Of a stretch of 5,024 nt of DNA, positions 1 to 5,024 are shown in pieces. This DNA is from Alphaproteobacteria bacterium. GTDB taxonomy: Bacteria > Pseudomonadota > Alphaproteobacteria > RF32 > CAG-239. The stretch covers positions 1 through 5,024 of the forward strand of contig JAKSUO010000090.1 in NCBI GenBank assembly GCA_024408895.1, read 5' to 3'. Under the pieces are notes generated by a model. The model saw only the letters and a program-made list of their open reading frames with translations, was not told the DNA's origin and ran no database searches. The number at the start of each line of letters is the position of its first letter. Position 1 is the stretch's first letter. A program made the position numbers and the translations under genes.

Positions 1-1769
1 TTAAAAATCCAGATTCAACCGGTACTATTATCTTTGAAGATATTAAAGATAAGATGAGAAGAAAAATGCAAGTGCTGCACGCGCAAAACAAAACTAAATC
101 CTCATCTTGGCTAAATGAAAAATTGAATAAATTTAATGAATTCACACAACAGCGTTTTGGAACAACGCCGGTTGAATTTGCCAAAAATATGTTTGGTTAT
201 TTTTCAACCAGACGCGGTATTGTTAACACACTTGCCTCCACCGCTTTGGTTGCAACCGCAGCCTATTCCATTCCGGCAGGTTTAGCTGCCATGGCTGCTT
301 ATGGTGTTTATCAATCATTAGCCCCATCTCAATGGACAATTTATGAAAAGAAAAAGGCTTATTATGACGCAGCTAAGGCCAGAGGTGATAAAAAAGAAAT
401 TAAGGTATGGTCTGGTATTAACGGTTTGCGCAATGCCTACAAAGCCATTAAAGCAAATCATAAAGAAAAAGCAAAATTTGATCGTCAAAAAAAGACAAAT
501 ATGGCATTTGGTCTGGCCAGCGCAGCTGTTGTTGGCTTAGCAACCCCAATAATCGTAGGTGGTGGTGCTGTATTTGGTTTAACCGGTGCAGCTGCTCTCT
601 ATGGCACTAAAGCAATTGCTTCCGCAGTGCGTTTAACAGGCGCCAACGTTAATGCCTATGTACAAATGAAAGATGCTAAAAAACAGGCTAAGGAAGACAA
701 AGAAAGCAATAGCGAAAACGCCGCTAAAAGCGAGAACGCTTATAAAAAAGCTAAATTTTTCTTGGGCTTTGGCATTCTAAGTACAGCAATATCCGAATTT
801 GCTATGGCAAATAGTGCGGCAGAAGCTTATCATGCTGATTATGCTCTAGGTGTTGAGCACAATCCTGAAAATGTATCACCAGTTAATGAACAACACAATT
901 TTGCAGATGTTGAGAAAGTAGTTGATAATGTAGATTCAAGTAGCAATACAGAAATAGAAATCCCTCAACAGTATGATGAAACAATGGGATTGACTTTAAA
1001 ACAATGGGAAACAGCTCATGCAACGGGTAAATTTGATGAGCAGTATCTCAATGTTAGCAATCTGCAAAAAGTTGATCCGGATGCTTTTATCAATTCTGAC
1101 GGAACAGAGATTGACCCTTCAAGATTTGTTTATATGGCTAATCGTATTATGAGTATGTCTAAAGCTTATCCTGATGGTCATGGTGGCTATATTGCACACT
1201 TGTATGATGAAAATCACGTTGAAGTCTTTGCCAATGGAGAAGGTGGTTATACCTACATAGACGGTTCTCAAGTAACTTCCAACGATATTGCTCCGGAATG
1301 TTGGGGTACCGAAGAAGAAGTTGCGACATTCCGTGCAATTTATAAAACAGTCGACTGCGGAAAATCCGCTGATTCAATTAACAATTCAACTTTTAATGAA
1401 TTGTATTCAAAAATCGGCGGTAATCGCTCGGCATATATGAATCGTGATGATTGTGGCGAAGTTCATTTTGTAAGAGGTGCTATACATAGAATAGCTCGCC
1501 CGGCTCCTGCTCCGGAACCTACTCCGGTTCCAGAACCCGCTCCGATTCCAGAACCAGTCCCAGATGCAGTGATTGATGAAACAGAGGTAGTGCCTGTAAC
1601 ACCAGATGCAGTGATTGATGAAACATATGTAACGAACAATGTTGTGGGAGGCAATACACCTGTTGAAGCCGGATCTGCTGCCGGTCCTAATTCAAACGAA
1701 CTTCCAACCAATGGAGGGAAGCCTGTGGTTCTGGATAGTTTGATTACAAAAGGTGGCAACGGAAGATAA
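1..1769 (+). CDS. Unrecognised multi-pass membrane protein with acidic, Pro-rich C-terminal region (5' end outside window)
   Basis: I do not recognise this family. The frame (first full codon at 3) is open to the window edge. The 17 codons before the ATG at 54 read like protein (NPDSTGTIIFEDIKDK) and that ATG has no good Shine-Dalgarno, so the true start probably lies upstream; 571 residues follow the ATG. Counting from it, hydrophobic segments lie at about 56-92, 149-195 (long enough for a helical hairpin) and 235-255. The loops between them (93-148 and 206-234) are rich in Lys and Arg, so probably cytoplasmic. Residues 256-480 form an acidic soluble region with three Cys (416, 435, 467). 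A Pro-Glu-rich stretch (483-503) and two PDAVIDET copies follow, then a Gly/Asn-rich tail. I infer an inner-membrane protein whose C-terminal half is outside the cytoplasm. No catalytic motif is visible. It is convergent with the minus-strand operon and has its own terminator. Coding status is secure; function is unknown. Confidence 0.85.
   Translation, partial: KNPDSTGTIIFEDIKDKMRRKMQVLHAQNKTKSSSWLNEKLNKFNEFTQQRFGTTPVEFAKNMFGYFSTRRGIVNTLASTALVATAAYSIPAGLAAMAAYGVYQSLAPSQWTIYEKKKAYYDAAKARGDKKEIKVWSGINGLRNAYKAIKANHKEKAKFDRQKKTNMAFGLASAAVVGLATPIIVGGGAVFGLTGAAALYGTKAIASAVRLTGANVNAYVQMKDAKKQAKEDKESNSENAAKSENAYKKAKFFLGFGILSTAISEFAMANSAAEAYHADYALGVEHNPENVSPVNEQHNFADVEKVVDNVDSSSNTEIEIPQQYDETMGLTLKQWETAHATGKFDEQYLNVSNLQKVDPDAFINSDGTEIDPSRFVYMANRIMSMSKAYPDGHGGYIAHLYDENHVEVFANGEGGYTYIDGSQVTSNDIAPECWGTEEEVATFRAIYKTVDCGKSADSINNSTFNELYSKIGGNRSAYMNRDDCGEVHFVRGAIHRIARPAPAPEPTPVPEPAPIPEPVPDAVIDETEVVPVTPDAVIDETYVTNNVVGGNTPVEAGSAAGPNSNELPTNGGKPVVLDSLITKGGNGR
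1500..1562 (+). repeat. Pro-Glu-rich low-complexity segment inside the unknown membrane protein
   Basis: This stretch encodes alternating proline with Ala, Glu, Val, Thr or Ile, built from PAPEP, PVPEP and PIPEP units (residues 483-503 counted from the ATG at 54). Such X-Pro stretches generally form extended, stiff spacers, for example in TonB-like and cell-envelope proteins. Here it separates the acidic soluble domain from the C-terminal tail. The DNA is only loosely repetitive (ccggaacct, ccagaaccc and similar), so the pattern is stronger in the protein than in the DNA. Confidence 0.7.
1560..1625 (+). repeat. Two exact 24-bp direct repeats (PDAVIDET twice), 42 bp apart
   Basis: Positions 1560-1583 and 1602-1625 are identical over 24 bases, beginning ccagatgcagtgattgat. 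Both copies are in frame and encode PDAVIDET. The 18-base spacer encodes EVVPVT, giving a 14-codon period. Perfect identity at third codon positions points to a recent in-frame duplication rather than selection on the peptide alone. Only two copies are visible. Confidence 0.85.
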
Positions 1770-1792
1770 TTTTCCTTCTCCTTTTAATGCAG

Positions 1793-1826
1793 AAAAAGCC
1801 AAATCGCAATGATTTGGCTTTTTTTT
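1793..1826 (+). terminator. Rho-independent terminator after the unknown membrane protein gene
   Basis: A perfect 13-bp stem is formed by aaaaagccaaatc (1793-1805) and gatttggcttttt (1811-1823), with the 5-base loop gcaat. It runs into an 8-base T tract (1819-1826). It starts 24 bases after the stop codon at 1767-1769. Because the upstream arm begins with five A, the minus-strand reading also ends in a T run (gatttggcttttt), so it may also catch read-through from the convergent operon. Confidence 0.9.
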
Positions 1827-1981
1827 ATGTTCTTGCGTGTCCGCCGTTAAACACCTGTAACGTTATTTTTCACATGGCATAATCGTCTAAAGAAGCACCT
1901 TGCGTTTTTGCGTTATAAGTTGACAGATACTCGGCCAAACATCAGAATAACTAATGTTTTTTAACAACATAACAAATCATT

Positions 1982-2020
1982 AAGCATAGCACGATACTAC
2001 CAAGAGTATGTGCTACGCTT
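1982..2020 (-). terminator. Hairpin downstream of the sensor kinase, probable 3' end of the operon transcript
   Basis: Arms 1982-1998 (aagcatagcacgatact) and 2005-2020 (agtatgtgctacgctt) pair around the 6-base loop accaag, with one bulged base and one non-Watson-Crick position (1986 with 2016). In the minus-strand RNA that position is a G-U wobble, but in the plus-strand RNA it is an A-C mismatch, so the structure fits a minus-strand transcript better. It begins 19 bases after the kinase stop codon. There is no clear T run after it (minus strand continues aatgatttgtt), so it may be a processing or stabilising hairpin or a weak terminator. Confidence 0.5.
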
Positions 2021-2039
2021 GATTCTATTAAATCCCCGA

Positions 2040-3395
2040 CTACAAGGGAATACTAATGAGAACTCTCAAACCTCCTAATTCACTTTCTGAAAGCTGAATA
2101 CTTCCGCCATGAGAAACAATCACATCTTTGGCAATGGATAACCCTAAACCGACACCTCCGGTTTCTTTGTTGCGCGAACCTTCAACACGATAAAATGCCT
2201 TAAACACATCATCGCGTTTTTCAGGCGGAATACCCGGCCCGTCATCATCCACACTGAGTTCTAAGCGTTTATTATCACTTTCCAACTTCACTGCTATTGT
2301 TTTTCCGTAGTGGAAAGCATTTTCAATCACGTTAGTAATAGCACGTCTCAAAGCCTGTTCACGTCCTTGAATTGCGCTGACATCATAATTGGTGGAATAA
2401 CGAATCAAGGCATTGGAATTTTTGCGATATTTATTGATGATACCGGTTACCACCTCGTTTAAATCAACAAACGAGGTTTTTTCACCACCTTCGCCACTGA
2501 CAAAAGCCAAATAACCGTCCAACATTTTTTCCATTTCATTAATATCTTGGATAAACTCCTGATTTTCTTTACTATCCGGCAACATTGCCATTTGCAGCTT
2601 CATACGCGTCAAAGGCGTGCGTAAATCATGCGACACGCCGGCAAGCATTTGTGTTCTTTCGGAAATTTGACGCATAATACGCTCTTTCATCTTCGTAAAA
2701 GCCAAACCGGCACGGCGAACTTCAACCGAACCGTATGGTTTGAATTTTGTGTTGATACCTTTACCAAAATCTTCCGCAGCATTAGCTAATTGCGCAATTG
2801 AGCGGACTTGAACACGCAAAAATAACGTTGCCACCACAAACAGCAACAATGCCGAACCAATCATCCACAGCACAAATCCGAAAATAGATGTGCTGAAAAT
2901 ATTTTTAACAGAAGTCTCAAACACATACAGCCCTTTATCAGTATCCACCAAAATATTAAGCTTTGAATGATGATCTTCAATAAAAATCTCGGTATCCGCC
3001 ATTGGGAATTGTTGCTGTAAAGCTGTGTTCAAAAATCCGGTAACAAAAGGACTTTTTTTCTTATTTTCGCGCCAAACGGAATGTTTATCATCATTACTGT
3101 AATAAGTTACATCAAGCCCATAAATTGTTGACGCATTTCTTTGAATTTGCTCAAAATCGGCATTTTCGTTGTGCATTTTAATCACAAACGCCATATTTGA
3201 AGACAAGTTATCCGACAAGCGGCGGCCAACTTTTTTCCAGTTACCATCCCAAAACGCATAAATAGACACAATCTGCACCACAACCAATGGCACAAAAATA
3301 AGCATCATTGTTCTGAAAAACAATGTTTTAGGCAGGCATTTGCGCTTAATAGAAGCAATAACACTTTCAACTTTTTGCGGAAATCTGATATGCAT
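2040..3395 (-). CDS. envZ: EnvZ-like membrane sensor histidine kinase
   Basis: This 451-residue protein is an inner-membrane kinase that autophosphorylates on histidine and would pass the phosphate to the response regulator encoded just upstream. In order it has TM1 at about 26-49, a periplasmic sensor region (50-168), TM2 at about 169-193, a HAMP linker (194-247), and a dimerisation domain whose H-box VSHDLRTPLTRMKLQ places the phosphorylated His at 256. The catalytic ATPase domain shows the N-box (VIENAFHYG, Asn355 and Asn359), the G1 box DDDGPGIP (383-390), the F-box FKAFYRVE and the G2 box GGVGLGLS (413-420). Nothing essential is missing and the length is usual for EnvZ-type kinases. The start is fixed by an AGGAGG site five bases upstream that overlaps the regulator's stop codon, implying translational coupling. 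The signal sensed cannot be read from the sequence, and the envZ symbol rests on the H-box and partner resemblance, so osmosensing should not be assumed. Confidence 0.93.
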   Translation of the reverse strand: MHIRFPQKVESVIASIKRKCLPKTLFFRTMMLIFVPLVVVQIVSIYAFWDGNWKKVGRRLSDNLSSNMAFVIKMHNENADFEQIQRNASTIYGLDVTYYSNDDKHSVWRENKKKSPFVTGFLNTALQQQFPMADTEIFIEDHHSKLNILVDTDKGLYVFETSVKNIFSTSIFGFVLWMIGSALLLFVVATLFLRVQVRSIAQLANAAEDFGKGINTKFKPYGSVEVRRAGLAFTKMKERIMRQISERTQMLAGVSHDLRTPLTRMKLQMAMLPDSKENQEFIQDINEMEKMLDGYLAFVSGEGGEKTSFVDLNEVVTGIINKYRKNSNALIRYSTNYDVSAIQGREQALRRAITNVIENAFHYGKTIAVKLESDNKRLELSVDDDGPGIPPEKRDDVFKAFYRVEGSRNKETGGVGLGLSIAKDVIVSHGGSIQLSESELGGLRVLISIPL

Positions 3396-3400
3396 ATTTT

Positions 3401-3406
3401 CCTCCT
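3401..3406 (-). promoter_or_regulatory. Consensus Shine-Dalgarno of the kinase gene, overlapping the regulator stop codon
   Basis: The minus strand reads tagGAGGaaaatATG: AGGAGG ends five bases before the kinase ATG (3395-3393), and its first two bases belong to the TAG stop (3407-3405) of the response regulator. Ribosomes ending the regulator therefore sit on the kinase binding site, a usual arrangement for keeping partner proteins in proportion. It also decides the kinase start. Confidence 0.85.
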
Positions 3407-4094
3407 AATCCGTTAACAGCATATAACCCTTACCGCGCACGGTTTGCAAATAGCGCGGATTTTTTGAATCTTTTTCAATTTTTTTACGTAGTCTGGTAAC
3501 TTGTACATCTATGGAGCGGGGACTTTGTCCGGCACCAAGAATTTCTGCCAATTTTTCACGCGTAAAAATCTGTCCGTTTTTCTGTCCGAGTATGCACAAA
3601 ATAGATTGTTCAACCGGTGTAATATGCACCAAACCTGTTTCCTCATGACAAAACTCTTTAGTGGCCATATTGAATGAAAATTTGCCCAACCGCAACAACT
3701 TATCGTTTTCCACAGACACTTTCGGCACACGGCGCAAAATATTATTGATACGCAACAGCAATTCTTTTGGTTCAAACGGCTTTGGCAAATAATCATCGGC
3801 GCCGGCCTCTAGCCCCGAAATGCGGTCTTCAGTTTCCCCCATTGCCGTCAAAACAATTGCCGGCACATCACTATCCTTGCGTAACTTTTGCAAAAACTCC
3901 AAGCCGGTTTCATTAGGCATCATCACATCTATAATCAACAAATCAAAGATGTATTGTTTCAAAAACATACGCGCATTTTCGGCATCTTTGGCACAAGAAA
4001 CGGCATACCCGTTTTCTTGAAGATAGCGTTGCAACAAAGAACGCAAACGCAAATCGTCATCAATCACCAAAATATGCGCGCAATCATTCCCCAT
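3405..4094 (-). CDS. ompR: OmpR-family response regulator (receiver plus winged-helix DNA-binding domain)
   Basis: This 229-residue cytoplasmic transcription factor is activated by phosphorylation from the adjacent kinase. The receiver domain (about 7-122) has the acidic pocket Asp12/Asp13, phospho-acceptor Asp56 in LLIIDVMMP, the switch Thr83 in VLTAMGE and the conserved Lys105 in LPKPF. The early IDDDLRLRSLLQRYL closely resembles E. coli OmpR, so I class it as OmpR-like rather than merely PhoB-like. The C-terminal winged helix (about 133-227) includes RSIDVQVTRLRKKIE as recognition helix and the RGKGYML wing. All functional residues are present and the length is normal. The gene starts 18 bases after pgsA and ends 9 bases before the kinase start, so it is probably transcribed from upstream with pgsA. 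The binding site GAAAG lies in a small predicted hairpin loop (4095-4113). Target genes cannot be inferred from this window. Confidence 0.94.
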   Translation of the reverse strand: MGNDCAHILVIDDDLRLRSLLQRYLQENGYAVSCAKDAENARMFLKQYIFDLLIIDVMMPNETGLEFLQKLRKDSDVPAIVLTAMGETEDRISGLEAGADDYLPKPFEPKELLLRINNILRRVPKVSVENDKLLRLGKFSFNMATKEFCHEETGLVHITPVEQSILCILGQKNGQIFTREKLAEILGAGQSPRSIDVQVTRLRKKIEKDSKNPRYLQTVRGKGYMLLTD

Positions 4095-4113
4095 AGATTA
4101 CACTTTCTAATCT
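4095..4113 (-). promoter_or_regulatory. Inverted repeat around the response-regulator ribosome binding site
   Basis: In the pgsA-to-regulator gap the minus strand reads AGATTA-GAAAGTG-TAATCT, immediately followed by the ATG. The perfect 6-bp arms would put the weak Shine-Dalgarno GAAAG in a 7-base loop, and the structure overlaps the last base of the pgsA stop codon. Translation of pgsA would melt it, which suggests coupling. The stem is AT-rich and short, so it may be chance. Confidence 0.35.
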
Positions 4114-4880
4114 TAGGCTTTATTTTGCTTTTTAGCTGTCACAGTTTTCTTTGCCACACTTGTTTTTTTGGTGGCTGTTTTTTTAGCAGCAGTTTTCTTT
4201 TGAGTTACCGAAGATTTTTTAGCGGTCGGCTTTACTTTTTTTTCTTCAACAACTTTATCAACCGATACAACAACTTCCTTAACCGTCTTAACTTTTTTAG
4301 CTTCTTCGGCGCGAACGTAATCCAAACTCTTTTGATAATATTGATAGCCGGTAATAAAAGTCAAAACAGCAGCCACCCAAAGCAAAACTTCGCCCAAATA
4401 CATCCAAAAAGAAGACAACTCACAAAACAGCATCATTGCCAAAGCAACCATTTGAAAAGTTGTTTTCCATTTAGCCAATTTTGTTACCGGTAACCCGACA
4501 TTAACTTCACGCAAAAATTCGCGCAATCCGGACACTAAAATTTCACGGCATAAAATCACGAATGCGGCAATAATTGTTCCGTTCCAAGCGTAATAATGCA
4601 GAACTTCACCGTCATCAGCTACATACGTTTTAGTCAAAATAACCACCAATGCAGTTGCCACCAACAACTTATCGGCAATTGGATCCAATAAACGACCGAA
4701 CGCCGAAGTTTCATTCCAAGCTCTGGCTAAATAACCATCAAAATAATCAGTAATTGATGCGGCAACAAACAGAATGCCTGCCAACATTGCCCATGTGTAG
4801 GACGAAATATAAACTGATATAAAGATAAACGGAATCACCGCTATTCTTGAAATGGTTAAAATATTAGGTAAATTATACAC
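4113..4880 (-). CDS. pgsA: CDP-diacylglycerol-glycerol-3-phosphate 3-phosphatidyltransferase with Lys-rich C-terminal tail
   Basis: This integral membrane enzyme makes phosphatidylglycerol phosphate from CDP-diacylglycerol and glycerol-3-phosphate, the committed step to phosphatidylglycerol and cardiolipin. The CDP-alcohol phosphotransferase signature D-x2-DG-x2-AR-x8-G-x3-D-x3-D is complete: Asp45, Asp48, Gly49, Ala52, Arg53, Gly62, Asp66 and Asp70. The N-terminus NLPNILTISRIAVIPF and the following TDYFDGYLAR and FGRLLDPIADKL are typical PgsA. Hydrophobic segments lie at about 8-26, 30-44, 71-84, 101-118, 142-155 and 161-182. The start is GTG, supported by AGGGGG five bases upstream. At 255 residues it is longer than the usual 180-200: residues from about 192 form a cytoplasmic tail rich in Lys, Ala, Thr and Val. 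It lies 60 bases after uvrC, a pairing I associate with alphaproteobacteria, and 18 bases before the regulator. The function call is firm; the role of the tail is unknown. Confidence 0.95.
   Translation of the reverse strand: MYNLPNILTISRIAVIPFIFISVYISSYTWAMLAGILFVAASITDYFDGYLARAWNETSAFGRLLDPIADKLLVATALVVILTKTYVADDGEVLHYYAWNGTIIAAFVILCREILVSGLREFLREVNVGLPVTKLAKWKTTFQMVALAMMLFCELSSFWMYLGEVLLWVAAVLTFITGYQYYQKSLDYVRAEEAKKVKTVKEVVVSVDKVVEEKKVKPTAKKSSVTQKKTAAKKTATKKTSVAKKTVTAKKQNKA
4116..4307 (-). other. Histone-H1-like Lys/Ala/Thr tail encoded at the 3' end of pgsA
   Basis: Residues 192-255 of PgsA are low complexity. A Val/Lys/Glu-rich part (about 195-217) is followed by irregular repeats such as KKTAAKKTATKKTSVAKKT that run to the C-terminus. 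Composition is dominated by Lys with Ala, Thr and Val and no hydrophobic run, as in histone H1 tails and bacterial H1-like proteins, which bind nucleic acid or other polyanions. It continues pgsA in frame with no internal stop. I infer a disordered, strongly basic cytoplasmic tail. Confidence 0.7.
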
Positions 4881-4885
4881 GAAAG

Positions 4886-4891
4886 CCCCCT
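4886..4891 (-). promoter_or_regulatory. Shine-Dalgarno that fixes the pgsA GTG start
   Basis: The minus strand reads tcAGGGGGctttcGTG. The purine-rich AGGGGG ends five bases before the GTG at 4880-4878. No ATG lies nearby in frame (the next Met is residue 32, inside the membrane region), so GTG is the only start consistent with the conserved N-terminus. Confidence 0.75.
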
Positions 4892-4907
4892 GAATTTGAT
4901 AATTAAC

Positions 4908-4925
4908 ATTAATACGTTTATTAAT
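4908..4925. repeat. AT-rich 7-bp palindrome in the uvrC-pgsA gap
   Basis: The arms attaata (4908-4914) and tattaat (4919-4925) are perfect inverted repeats around a 4-base centre (cgtt on the + strand). The palindrome sits 28 bases upstream of the pgsA start in a 60-base, very AT-rich gap. It could be an operator-like or promoter-associated site or a weak hairpin. It has no GC in its arms and no T run follows, so it is not a good terminator for uvrC. In such AT-rich DNA it could also be chance. Confidence 0.3.
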
Positions 4926-4940
4926 ATAAACACTATTTTT

Positions 4941-5024
4941 TTAATTGTGAAAATAATTATATATTTTTTCCGCTATTTTTTTACTTATACCCGCAACTTT
5001 CATCAAGTCGGCAACCGATGCGCT
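4941..5024 (-). CDS. uvrC: UvrABC system protein C, C-terminal end only
   Basis: Only the last 27 codons and the TAA stop (4943-4941) are in the window; the gene continues beyond the right edge. The peptide includes VADLMKVAGISKKIAEKIYNYF, matching the second hairpin of the C-terminal helix-hairpin-helix domain of UvrC (compare E. coli UvrC, which ends in a similar VPGIS-x3-AEKI motif). This domain binds DNA and is needed for the incision step of nucleotide excision repair. The identification is strengthened by pgsA lying 60 bases downstream on the same strand. Another helix-hairpin-helix protein is possible but less likely given the position of the motif at the extreme C-terminus. Confidence 0.82.
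   Translation of the reverse strand, partial: SASVADLMKVAGISKKIAEKIYNYFHN

Larger units (their letters stand above)
1770..2039. other. Intergenic region between convergent genes; no gene seen
   Basis: These 270 bases separate the stop codons of two convergent genes. I see the strong terminator at 1793-1826 and an imperfect hairpin at 1982-2020. There is also a weak AT-rich hairpin at 1937-1959 (aaacatcag and ctaatgttt, one mismatch) that runs into six T at 1957-1962 on the + strand. I see no convincing reading frame with a ribosome binding site, no tRNA-like cloverleaf and no insertion-sequence end. Confidence 0.6.

Noticed and set aside
1463..1759. A 98-codon minus-strand frame over the end of the unknown membrane protein gene
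   Set aside because: It is the reverse complement of the Pro-Glu-rich and repeat region, giving a Gly/Thr/Ser-rich shadow with no family resemblance and no plausible upstream signals.
1830..1980. Possible small RNA or tRNA gene in the intergenic region
   Set aside because: No cloverleaf or conserved tRNA bases could be built. The only pairings found (cgtta with taacg at 1845-1862, and 1937-1959) are short and AT-rich, and no promoter-terminator pair frames them.
3509..3796. A 95-codon minus-strand frame inside the response regulator gene
   Set aside because: It lies wholly inside the regulator in another frame and has an implausible Cys/Trp-rich composition.
4236..4243. Run of eight T (A8 in the pgsA sense strand) as a possible phase-variation tract
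   Set aside because: It encodes ordinary Lys codons in an AT-rich, Lys-rich tail. Slippage would alter only the tail, not the enzyme, and the run is short for contingency loci.
3888..4493. A 201-codon + strand frame across the start of the regulator and the end of pgsA
   Set aside because: It is antisense to two well-identified genes. Its Phe-rich stretch is just the reverse complement of the Lys codons in the PgsA tail, and it has no ribosome binding site.
1..5024. CRISPR array, insertion sequence, integrase or toxin-antitoxin system
   Set aside because: There are no regularly spaced repeats, transposase or integrase frames, target-site duplications or small paired genes anywhere in the window.

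Overview
The window comes from an AT-rich bacterium, most likely an alphaproteobacterium. Three things suggest this: an EnvZ-like kinase with the H-box form VSHDLRTPLTRMKLQ behind an LPKTLFFRTMMLI N-terminus, an OmpR-like partner, and a uvrC-pgsA gene pair, an order I associate with alphaproteobacteria. The low GC and the style of the unknown protein would fit an uncultured host-associated or gut lineage. That placement is inference, not something the sequence proves.

Layout. Positions 1-1769 (+ strand) hold the 3' part of a large unrecognised gene. Its reading frame is open to the left edge of the window. It encodes a protein with several hydrophobic segments, an acidic soluble C-terminal region, a Pro-Glu-rich stretch and a short exact tandem repeat. 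A strong intrinsic terminator follows at 1793-1826. Positions 1770-2039 are a 270-base intergenic region between convergent genes. It contains this terminator, a second hairpin oriented for the minus-strand transcript, and no gene that I can see.

Positions 2040-5024 are a tightly packed minus-strand block. In transcription order it holds the last 27 codons of uvrC (nucleotide excision repair), pgsA (phosphatidylglycerophosphate synthase, GTG start), an OmpR-family response regulator and an EnvZ-family sensor kinase. The gaps are 60, 18 and 9 bases. The kinase has a near-consensus Shine-Dalgarno sequence that overlaps the regulator's stop codon, so the last three genes are probably cotranscribed and the two-component pair translationally coupled.

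How they work together. The kinase and regulator form a complete envelope-sensing phosphorelay with all catalytic residues present. Its placement behind the anionic phospholipid synthase suggests, but does not show, coupling of envelope signalling to membrane synthesis. The most unusual items are the roughly 60-residue histone-H1-like Lys/Ala/Thr tail on PgsA and the unrecognised membrane protein at the left edge. I found no mobile element, CRISPR array, rRNA or tRNA, and no clear sign of a new multi-gene system.
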